A model generated the notes under the pieces. That model was not told where the DNA came from. It did no database searches and was given only the letters and a program-made list of their open reading frames with translations. Positions 1 to 6,152 of a DNA stretch of 64,000 bases are shown here, piece after piece. The position numbers and the translations under genes were made by a program. Where the stretch lies: positions 1 through 64,000 of the forward strand of contig NZ_FOND01000011.1 of NCBI RefSeq assembly GCF_900112815.1, in the 5' to 3' direction. The number at the start of each line of letters is the position of its first letter. Within the stretch, counting starts at the first letter, position 1. This DNA comes from Blastococcus tunisiensis (GTDB lineage: Bacteria; Actinomycetota; Actinomycetes; Mycobacteriales; Geodermatophilaceae).

Positions 1-434
1 GCCTGGGCCCACCACCACCGAGCCCCGGCTACCGGCCCACCGACCCCCTCCAGCGCTACGTCCGCGCCCGCGACCGGCGCTGCCGCTTCCCCGGCTGCCG
101 CGCCCGCGCCGACCGCTGCGACCTCGACCACAACACCCCCTACCCCGCCGGCGCCACCAGCTGCGACAACCTCTGCTGCCTGTGCCGCCACCACCACCGA
201 CTCAGCCACCAGGCACCCGGCTGGACCATGCGCCGCCTGCCCGACGGCGGCATCGAATGGACCACCCCCGGCGGCGACCGGATCACCACCCACCCACCCC
301 GCTACGGCACCGAGGACCCACCACCGCCACCGGCCGACCCACCCCCGCCGCCCACCCTCCGCGAATGCCTCCTCGATCGCCCCACCACCGAGGAACTGCG
401 CGCACAACTCCGCGCCGACCCCGCACCCTTCTGA
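1..434 (+). CDS. DUF222/HNH endonuclease domain protein, C-terminal fragment
   Basis: The reading frame is open from position 3 and ends at TGA 432-434; the start lies left of the window. It carries an HNH-type zinc/nuclease region: a Y-V-R-A-R-D-R-R-C-R-F-P-G-C element, then C-D-L-D-H and a paired C-x2-C followed by HHH and H, then W-T-M and T-P-G-G. This is the layout of the C-terminal HNH domain in the actinobacterial DUF222 (13E12 repeat) family, present in many copies per genome. The function of the family is unsettled: DNA cleavage is expected from the fold but has not been shown for most members. The tail after the domain is proline-rich. It converges on livF, with a strong hairpin between them. 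Confidence 0.8.
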   Translation, partial: LGPPPPSPGYRPTDPLQRYVRARDRRCRFPGCRARADRCDLDHNTPYPAGATSCDNLCCLCRHHHRLSHQAPGWTMRRLPDGGIEWTTPGGDRITTHPPRYGTEDPPPPPADPPPPPTLRECLLDRPTTEELRAQLRADPAPF

Positions 435-462
435 CGGCGAGCGCGCGGCCACGGTGAACGCG

Positions 463-502
463 CACGGCGCCGGCACCCCGCGAGGCGGGGGCCGGCGCCG
501 TG
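463..502. terminator. Bidirectional terminator hairpin between HNH gene and livF
   Basis: A 12-bp outer stem (463-474 with 491-502) continues into a 6-bp inner stem (476-481 with 485-490), with one bulged A and a 3-nt loop. It lies between two convergent stop codons. There is no U-tract, as is common in GC-rich actinobacteria. Confidence 0.7.
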
Positions 503-531
503 TCGGTGCAGAGCGGGTGCGGAGCGGGGAG

Positions 532-1431
532 CTACTGGGCCTTCGCCAGGGTCCCCAGGTAGAGCTCGATCACCTTGGGGTCGTGCATGAGCGACTCACC
601 GGTGTCGGTGTAGGCGTTCCGCCCCTGGTCCAGCACGTAGCCGCGGTCGCAGATCTGCAGGCACCGGCGGGCGTTCTGCTCCACCATGATGATCGAGACG
701 CCGGTGGCGTTGATCCGGCGGCAGCGGATGAAGACCTCGTCCTGGTACGCGGGGGAGAGGCCGGCCGACGGCTCGTCCAGCAGGAGCACCGACGGGTCCA
801 TCATCAGTGCCCGGCCCATCGCCACCATCTGCCGCTCGCCGCCGGAGAGGGTCCCGGCCTTGGACTTGCGGCGTTCGCCGAGGAGCGGGAACAGCTCCAC
901 GACGTAGTCGAAGCGATCCTTGAACGTCTTCGGCCGCAGGTACACGCCCATCTGCATGTTCTCCTCGAGCGTGAGCGAGGGGAACACGTTGTTGTTCTGC
1001 GGGACGTAGCCGACCCCCATCGACACCAGCCGGTGAGCGGGCGCCGAGGTGATGTTCTCGCCCCGCAGGGTCACCGATCCCGACCGGACGGGGATGAGCC
1101 CGAACAGCGCCTTCAGCAGGGTGGACTTCCCGGCGCCGTTCGGCCCGATGATGCCGACCAGCTCGCCGTCCTTCAGGTAGAAGTCGCAGCCGTTGAGGAT
1201 GTTCACCCCGGGCACGTAGCCGGCCAGCAGCTCGTCGGCCCGCATCAGGGCACCCTCGGCGAGCTTGACGTGCTCCTCGCGCGTCGCGGCCTTCTCGGCA
1301 GGGGTGAGCGGTGCGGTCCGAGCGTCGCTCGCCGGCGTCTCGTCGGGGGTGACCTCGGCGGGACCGGTGCGGTCGTCCACCGGCCGGTCGAACTCGTACT
1401 CCGGGTTGGTGCTCTCGCGCGGGTCCGTCAT
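532..1431 (-). CDS. livF: Branched-chain amino acid ABC transporter, ATP-binding subunit LivF
   Basis: This is the second ATPase of a LivHMGF-type uptake system and powers import through LivH/LivM. The 299-residue protein has a Walker A (GPNGAGKST), a signature LSGGERQMVAMGRALM, a Walker B LLLDEPSAGLSP and an H-loop region in which the usual Glu/Gln-Asn pair (VEQNA) is visible. About 70 residues of acidic, Thr/Pro-rich sequence precede the ATPase domain, longer than in the E. coli protein. The ATG at 1431 overlaps the livG stop in an ATGA junction, which fixes the start and implies translational coupling. It is the last gene of the leftward operon. Confidence 0.93.
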   Translation of the reverse strand: MTDPRESTNPEYEFDRPVDDRTGPAEVTPDETPASDARTAPLTPAEKAATREEHVKLAEGALMRADELLAGYVPGVNILNGCDFYLKDGELVGIIGPNGAGKSTLLKALFGLIPVRSGSVTLRGENITSAPAHRLVSMGVGYVPQNNNVFPSLTLEENMQMGVYLRPKTFKDRFDYVVELFPLLGERRKSKAGTLSGGERQMVAMGRALMMDPSVLLLDEPSAGLSPAYQDEVFIRCRRINATGVSIIMVEQNARRCLQICDRGYVLDQGRNAYTDTGESLMHDPKVIELYLGTLAKAQ

Positions 1432-2495
1432 CGGTCCGTGCCCTTCGGGTTCTTCGGCCGGTCGGAGCTCAGGACGTCGCCGCCGGAGCGTTCCTGCCGG
1501 GCGATCGTCTCCTCGGCCTCGGCGAGGACCTGGTCCTCCTCCTCGGCGCTGAGCGGGGCGTCGTGGTGGGCGCCGAGGTAGGCGTCCACCACGGCCTGGT
1601 TCTGGCTGATGGACTCCGGCGGCCCCTCGGCGATGATCTTGCCCGCCGACATGACCACGACCCAGTCGCTGATGTCCCGGACGACGTCCATGTCGTGCTC
1701 GACGAAGATCACCGTCATGCCCTGCTCGCGCAGGTCCTTCACGTGCCCGAGCAGGCTCTGGGTCAGCGCCGGGTTCACCCCGGCCATCGGCTCGTCCAGC
1801 ATGACCACCTGCGGGTCGCTCATCAGCGCGCGCGCCATCTCCAGGAGTTTGCGCTGACCCCCCGAGAGCGTGCCGGCGAAGTCGTCCTTCTTGGTGTCCA
1901 GCTTGAACCGCTGGAGCAGGTCCATCGCCTTCTCGGTGTTGGCCTTCTCCTGCGCCCGCCACGTGCCGGGCACCAGGGCGCGGAAGAAGCTCTCGCCCTT
2001 CTGGTCCTGGGCCCCCAGCAGCATGTTCTGCAGCACGGTCAGCCGGGACAGCGCCTTGGTCAGCTGGAAGGTCCGGACGACGCCCATCCGCGCCACCTGG
2101 TGCGGGGAGAGCTTGCCCAGAGACTTCCCGTTGAACGACCAGGTCCCGGTGTCCGGCTGGTCGAATCCGGTCAGCAGGTTGAACAGGGTCGTCTTGCCGG
2201 CACCGTTGGGCCCGATCAGCCCGGTGATGCCCCCGCGCTGGATCTCGAGGTGGTCCACCGAGACGGCGGTCAGACCGCCGAAGGTGCGGGTCACGCCGTC
2301 GACGACGACTGCCGGGTCCGGCTTGGCGACACCGATCTCCCAGGGCAGGTCGCGCAGGGCGATCTGGGCGAGCCGCTGGGGGGTGTCGCCGCTGGCCCAC
2401 CCGCCCTCCTGCCCGGGGCGGTAGCCCTGCGGGGACCCACCGGACGTCCCTGCCCCGGAAGCCGTCGCACCGTGCGGTGTCGGGTCAGCGGGCAT
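1428..2495 (-). CDS. livG: Branched-chain amino acid ABC transporter, ATP-binding subunit LivG
   Basis: First ATPase subunit of the Liv transporter; 355 residues. Walker A is GPNGAGKTT, the signature is TLSGGQRKLLEMARAL, and Walker B is VVMLDEPMAGVNP, followed by the VEHDMD switch typical of LivG. Both ends are extended relative to E. coli LivG (about 255 residues): a Gly/Ser/Pro-rich N-terminal tail of some 60 residues and an acidic C-terminal tail of about 40. The start overlaps the end of livM by 11 bp, and the stop overlaps livF by 4 bp, so livM-G-F are one translational unit. Confidence 0.93.
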   Translation of the reverse strand: MPADPTPHGATASGAGTSGGSPQGYRPGQEGGWASGDTPQRLAQIALRDLPWEIGVAKPDPAVVVDGVTRTFGGLTAVSVDHLEIQRGGITGLIGPNGAGKTTLFNLLTGFDQPDTGTWSFNGKSLGKLSPHQVARMGVVRTFQLTKALSRLTVLQNMLLGAQDQKGESFFRALVPGTWRAQEKANTEKAMDLLQRFKLDTKKDDFAGTLSGGQRKLLEMARALMSDPQVVMLDEPMAGVNPALTQSLLGHVKDLREQGMTVIFVEHDMDVVRDISDWVVVMSAGKIIAEGPPESISQNQAVVDAYLGAHHDAPLSAEEEDQVLAEAEETIARQERSGGDVLSSDRPKNPKGTDR

Positions 2496-3483
2496 CGAGC
2501 ATCACCTCTCGTCGATCGCCGAAGATCCCCTGGGGCCGGAAGATCAGCAGCAGCATCAAGCCGACCCCCACCAGGACGAAGCGGATCTGCGCCACGTCGG
2601 TGGAGGAGAGCAGGTCCTCGGGGATGACCCCGTTGCTGATCAGCAGCCGGAGACCGGTGTCGGCGAACTGCAGGATGAACAGCAGCAGCATGGCCCCGAT
2701 GACCGGCCCGAGCACCCGGGCCGCGCCGCCGAGGATCAACGCGGCATAGGCGAGGAACGTGTTGGCGTTCTGGTACTGGTCAGGGATCGCCGAGCCGGTG
2801 CCGACCGCATAGACCATGCCACCGAGGGCACCGAAGACGCCGCCGAGCACGAGCGCCTGCATCTTGTAGACGTAGACGTTCTTGCCCAGGGAACGGACGG
2901 CGTCCTCGTCCTCGCGGATGGACTTGAGCACGCGGCCCCACGGGCTGCGCATGAGAGCGAACACCAGCAGGCTGCCGAGGATCACCAGGATCCACCCGAC
3001 GAGGGCGACCCAGAGCTCACCCCCGGACCACGAGGTGCCCAGGATGCTGTACCGCCGGCTGGTGTTCCACGGCGCCAGGGCGATGAAGTCACCGTTGAAC
3101 GCCGACAGGCCGCGGGTGCCGTTGGTCACCGGCGTCGCCGACACCGAGCGGAAGAGCAGGCGCAGCCCCTCGGCCGTGGCGATCGTCGCGATCGCCAGGT
3201 AGTCCGCCCGCAGCCGCAGCGTCGGGAGCCCCAGCAGGAGGGCGAGGACGACCGCCGCCAGGATGCCGACGAGCACGCCGACCCAGAACGGCAGGCCCCA
3301 CTTGCTCACCGAGATGGCGATGCCGAAACCGCCCAGCATCGCGAACGCGATCTGGCCGAAGTTCAGCAGGCCCGCGTACCCGAACTGCACGTTGATGCCG
3401 ATGGCCAGCAGGGCGAAGAAGATCGCCTGGAAGCCCAGTGCCGACTTGCCGGCGACGGCGAGTGCGTTGAGGAGATCGGCCAT
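2485..3483 (-). CDS. livM: Branched-chain amino acid ABC transporter permease LivM
   Basis: Membrane permease subunit of 332 residues with about eight to ten hydrophobic helices. It has the LivM features NVQFGYAGLLNFGQIAFAMLG near the N-terminus, a TLRLRADYLAIATIATAEGLR coupling region, SPWGRVLKSIREDE and a C-terminal LLLIFRPQGIFG. It would form the transmembrane pathway together with LivH. It starts 3 bp after the livH stop and overlaps livG at its end. Confidence 0.92.
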   Translation of the reverse strand: MADLLNALAVAGKSALGFQAIFFALLAIGINVQFGYAGLLNFGQIAFAMLGGFGIAISVSKWGLPFWVGVLVGILAAVVLALLLGLPTLRLRADYLAIATIATAEGLRLLFRSVSATPVTNGTRGLSAFNGDFIALAPWNTSRRYSILGTSWSGGELWVALVGWILVILGSLLVFALMRSPWGRVLKSIREDEDAVRSLGKNVYVYKMQALVLGGVFGALGGMVYAVGTGSAIPDQYQNANTFLAYAALILGGAARVLGPVIGAMLLLFILQFADTGLRLLISNGVIPEDLLSSTDVAQIRFVLVGVGLMLLLIFRPQGIFGDRREVMLDAR

Positions 3484-3486
3484 CGG

Positions 3487-4863
3487 TCAGCCCACCCGCG
3501 CTCGGCTGCCGAGGATGCCCTGGGGCCTGATGACGAGGATGACGATCAAGAGCAGCAGCCCTCCGACGTACTTCACGTCATTCGGAATGACGAGGGTCGA
3601 CATCTGCACGAACACGCCGACGATGAGGCTGCCGACCAGGGCGCCGTACGCCGTCCCGAGACCGCCCAGCGTGACGCCGGCGAACATCAGGAGCAGCAGG
3701 CGGAAGCCCATGTCCCACTGGACCTGGTCGGAGAGGCCGAGCAGGACGCCGCCGAGCGCCGCCAGCGCCCCACCCATCATCCAGACGAACAGGATGACCC
3801 GGTTGACGTCGATGCCCGACGACGCGGCCAGGTCCCGGTTGTCCGACACCGCCCGCATCGCCTTCCCGATCTTCGTGCGCTGCAGCATCACCGCGACGAG
3901 CAGCAGGACGACGACGGAGATGACGATCGAGTAGAAGTCGTTGTCGGTCATGGTGAACAGGCCGTAGTCCTGCGCGCGACCGCTCTGGGCCCCCTGGAAG
4001 GGGCTGGACCGGCCGCCGTAGACGACCTGGACCAGGTACCGCAGCAGCAGCGACAGCCCGATGGAGACGACGAGCGCGGCGATCAGCCCGGTGCCCCGGC
4101 GGCGCAGCGGCCGCCACAGGCCCAGTTCGTTCAACGCCCCGACCGCCGCCCCCACGAGCATCGCCAGCAGCGTCGCGGGGATCAGCGGAACGCCACCCTG
4201 CACGTTGATGTACCAGGCGGCGACGGCCCCGATGGTGACCAGCTCGCCGTGCGCGAAGTTGGTGAGGCCGGTGGTCCCGAAGATCAGGGACAGCCCGACC
4301 GCGGCCATCGCGATCAGCAGGCCGAAGCGGATGCCGTCGACCAGCAGCTGGACGGCTCGCACGCTGCCGCCGCCGGAGTTGCGGCTGCCGTCGGTCAGCC
4401 CGATCAGCACCGCCTGCCGCCGGCCCTCGTCCACGGTGACCGTCCGGCTGTCGCCGGCCGCAAGGGTGACCCCGTCGGGGAGATCGCCCTCGTCGATGGT
4501 GACGACGTACTGGCCCGGTCCCGGGAGGTCGACCGACCAGCGGCCGTTCTCGTCGGTCTCGACGCTGTCGATCTCGTCCCCGTCGGCCGTGGTGACCTCG
4601 ACCTGCACGTCCTCGATCGGACCGCTGAGGCTGGTCTGCAGGGTGCCGTTCAGCACCTCGGTCGCCTCGGTCTCCTCCGTCTCCGCGTGGGCCAGGCCCG
4701 GCGCAAAGGCCGCGAGGCCCAGGCCGAACGTCAGGACCAGCAGGAGCCGGACGACGACGCGGTGCCCGCTCGGTGGCCGACCGCGACCTCTCGGTCGCTG
4801 CGGGGACCCGGTGGGTCCCGATCGTCGACCGTGCCGGCGGGCACGGTTTCCCGCGTGCGTCAC
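3487..4863 (-). CDS. livH: LivH permease with N-terminal signal peptide and extracytoplasmic carboxypeptidase-regulatory-like domain
   Basis: The C-terminal ~290 residues (from about residue 168) are a standard LivH permease: a GLSLIFGTTGLTNFAHGELV-type motif, an EAA-like loop (RTKIGKAMRAVSDN) and a final IRPQGILG. Ahead of it, residues ~38-60 form a signal peptide ending in AHA. Residues ~65-155 form a beta-rich domain with T-D-E-N-G-R-W-S-V-D-L-P-G-P-G-Q-Y, the pattern of carboxypeptidase regulatory-like/SdrB folds. The domain should face outside. I chose the GTG at 4863 because GGGAGG precedes it by a few bases; the frame is open further upstream but without a better site. First gene of the operon. 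Confidence 0.88.
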   Translation of the reverse strand: MTHAGNRARRHGRRSGPTGSPQRPRGRGRPPSGHRVVVRLLLVLTFGLGLAAFAPGLAHAETEETEATEVLNGTLQTSLSGPIEDVQVEVTTADGDEIDSVETDENGRWSVDLPGPGQYVVTIDEGDLPDGVTLAAGDSRTVTVDEGRRQAVLIGLTDGSRNSGGGSVRAVQLLVDGIRFGLLIAMAAVGLSLIFGTTGLTNFAHGELVTIGAVAAWYINVQGGVPLIPATLLAMLVGAAVGALNELGLWRPLRRRGTGLIAALVVSIGLSLLLRYLVQVVYGGRSSPFQGAQSGRAQDYGLFTMTDNDFYSIVISVVVLLLVAVMLQRTKIGKAMRAVSDNRDLAASSGIDVNRVILFVWMMGGALAALGGVLLGLSDQVQWDMGFRLLLLMFAGVTLGGLGTAYGALVGSLIVGVFVQMSTLVIPNDVKYVGGLLLLIVILVIRPQGILGSRARVG

Positions 4864-5052
4864 TCGACCTCCCAGGGCGGATGAATTGAGCACGGACCCT
4901 AACCCCCTTGTGTTGCTCCACCGTCTCTTCGTGCTGACCTGTGACCTTTCCGCGACACGCCGCGGTGGTAACGGTCCGTGTCGTTGCGGCGCGTCGGCGT
5001 GATCAGGGCAGCTCAGCGGTGCAGTCTTCGCCCACGTCCAGGGGAGGCTCCC
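4864..5052. promoter_or_regulatory. Divergent intergenic region, livH operon / acetyltransferase
   Basis: 189 bp between two divergent starts. On the minus strand a TAGGGT hexamer (about 4892-4897) lies 28 bp before the livH GTG, followed by the GGGAGG ribosome-binding site. On the plus strand GGGGAGG precedes the acetyltransferase GTG. No -35 element is obvious for either. No ORF or RNA structure is evident. Confidence 0.35.
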
Positions 5053-5679
5053 GTGCCAGGTTCCGGTCCGCGGTCCCGTGTGGTCACCCGCACGGCACGA
5101 GCGGGGGATCTGCCCGCCGTCCTGGCCCTGGTCCGGCAGCACCGCGCCGACGCGCACGCCGAGGACGTCCTGACCGGTCACGCGCCGCTGAACGCGGCCG
5201 CGTCCGGGTTCCGCCGGCTCCTCGAGGACCCCGGTCACCGGGTGGTCCTGGCCGTCCTGCCCGGGCCCTGCGCGGCCGACGGCGGCGCGACCGGCGAGCT
5301 GGCCGTCGGTCTGGCGGTCCTGGGCCTCGACCCGCTGTCCCTCGTGCTCGGCAACCCGCAGGTCACCGTGGACACGTTCGTCGTCCACCGCGAGCACCGC
5401 CGCCGCGGGGCCGGTGCCGTCCTCCTGGCATCTGCCGCCGACTACGCCCGGGAGAACGACGCGGCGCACGTGGTGGCCGCCGCCGGCGGGCACGAGGCCG
5501 AGCGGCAGCGGTTCCTGGCCCGCATGGGGTTCGCGCCGCTGACCACCCGGCGGATCGTCACGGTGGAGTCGCTGAGCCGTTCCCTCGCGTCCTGGGAGCG
5601 CGGCGGCTACCCGGTGCCCGGCCCGCGGCGCGCCTCGGCCGCCCGGCGGCGCCCGGTCCCGCGGCGGCTCACCGCCTGA
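5053..5679 (+). CDS. GNAT family N-acetyltransferase
   Basis: A 208-residue protein with the GNAT core: TRTARAGDLPAVLALVRQHR at the start, a strand VTVDTFVVHREHRRRGAGAVLL containing the acetyl-CoA pyrophosphate loop (R-R-R-G-A-G), and a later A-x3-G-F region. It would transfer an acetyl group from acetyl-CoA to an unknown amine acceptor. The GTG at 5053 follows GGGGAGG at a good distance; an upstream ATG at 4978 in the same frame has no ribosome-binding site. The C-terminal ~35 residues are Arg/Pro-rich. It converges with the thioesterase gene. Confidence 0.75.
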   Translation: MPGSGPRSRVVTRTARAGDLPAVLALVRQHRADAHAEDVLTGHAPLNAAASGFRRLLEDPGHRVVLAVLPGPCAADGGATGELAVGLAVLGLDPLSLVLGNPQVTVDTFVVHREHRRRGAGAVLLASAADYARENDAAHVVAAAGGHEAERQRFLARMGFAPLTTRRIVTVESLSRSLASWERGGYPVPGPRRASAARRRPVPRRLTA

Positions 5680-5707
5680 GGCCCCTCGAGGGGGTCGTTC
5701 GTCAGGC
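5674..5707. terminator. Possible shared terminator of convergent genes
   Basis: GCCTGA (5674-5679) pairs with TCAGGC (5702-5707) and encloses a second CCCCTCGAGGGG palindrome. It spans the stop codons of the acetyltransferase and the thioesterase. Confidence 0.4.
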
Positions 5708-6106
5708 CGGCAGGATCATGCAGGTCAGCCGGGCGCTGGCCGTCGTGCTGCCCGACTCGTCGCTGACCTCGATCAGGAACGTCGCGAGCGTCCGCCCGCG
5801 GCGCACCGGCGTGCAGACGGCCGTCACGACGCCGGACGTCGCCGCCTTGACGTAGGTGGCGTTCAGCTCGATCCCCACGGCCCGCCGGTCGGGCCCGGCG
5901 CCGATCGCCGCGGCCCACGAACCGATCGTCTCCACCAGCGAGCAGGTGGCGCCGCCGTGGAGCAGGCCGAAGGGCTGCTCGTTGCCCTTCACCGGCATCG
6001 TGGCGACGAGCCGGTCCGGGTGGAAGTCGACGATCTCGATGCCGAGCTTGTCGTCGAGCGGGCTGAAGCCCTCGGTCGGCATCCAGTCGGGGCGCGGAGT
6101 GGTCAC
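5702..6106 (-). CDS. PaaI-type hotdog thioesterase
   Basis: A 134-residue hotdog-fold protein of the PaaI/YbgC acyl-CoA thioesterase type. It has the G-L-L-H-G-G-A-T-C-S-L-V-E-T element (catalytic-site helix HGG and E), then V-G-I-E-L-N-A-T-Y-V-K-A and R-G-R-T-L-A. It probably hydrolyses aryl- or short acyl-CoA esters; the substrate is unknown. I place the start at GTG 6106, because TACGGT ends 6 nt before it (leaderless pattern) and because the frame further upstream would run into the polA start. It is divergent from polA with only 46 bp between starts. Confidence 0.8.
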   Translation of the reverse strand: MTTPRPDWMPTEGFSPLDDKLGIEIVDFHPDRLVATMPVKGNEQPFGLLHGGATCSLVETIGSWAAAIGAGPDRRAVGIELNATYVKAATSGVVTAVCTPVRRGRTLATFLIEVSDESGSTTASARLTCMILPA

Positions 6107-6112
6107 GCAGGC

Positions 6113-6118
6113 ACCGTA
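6113..6118 (-). promoter_or_regulatory. Leaderless -10 (TACGGT) for thioesterase gene
   Basis: TACGGT on the minus strand, 6 nt before the GTG at 6106, so transcription should begin at or next to the start codon. No ribosome-binding site is present. Confidence 0.5.
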
Positions 6119-6138
6119 TCGACGTCGGTACCCCCACA

Positions 6139-6144
6139 TAGGAT
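6139..6144 (+). promoter_or_regulatory. Leaderless -10 (TAGGAT) for polA
   Basis: TAGGAT ends 8 nt before the polA ATG, with no purine-rich ribosome-binding site between. It lies only 20 bp from the opposing -10 hexamer of the thioesterase gene. Confidence 0.5.
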
Positions 6145-6152
6145 CGGCTCCG

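Noticed and set aside
454-1581. Long plus-strand ORF opposite livF
   Set aside because: Antisense of the Walker-motif gene; no independent support. The same applies to the many other long antisense frames in this GC-rich sequence.
532-2400. A single 622-residue fused minus-strand ORF across livG and livF
   Set aside because: Only the part from ATG 1431 is livF; the upstream portion is the out-of-frame shadow of livG, which has its own intact frame.
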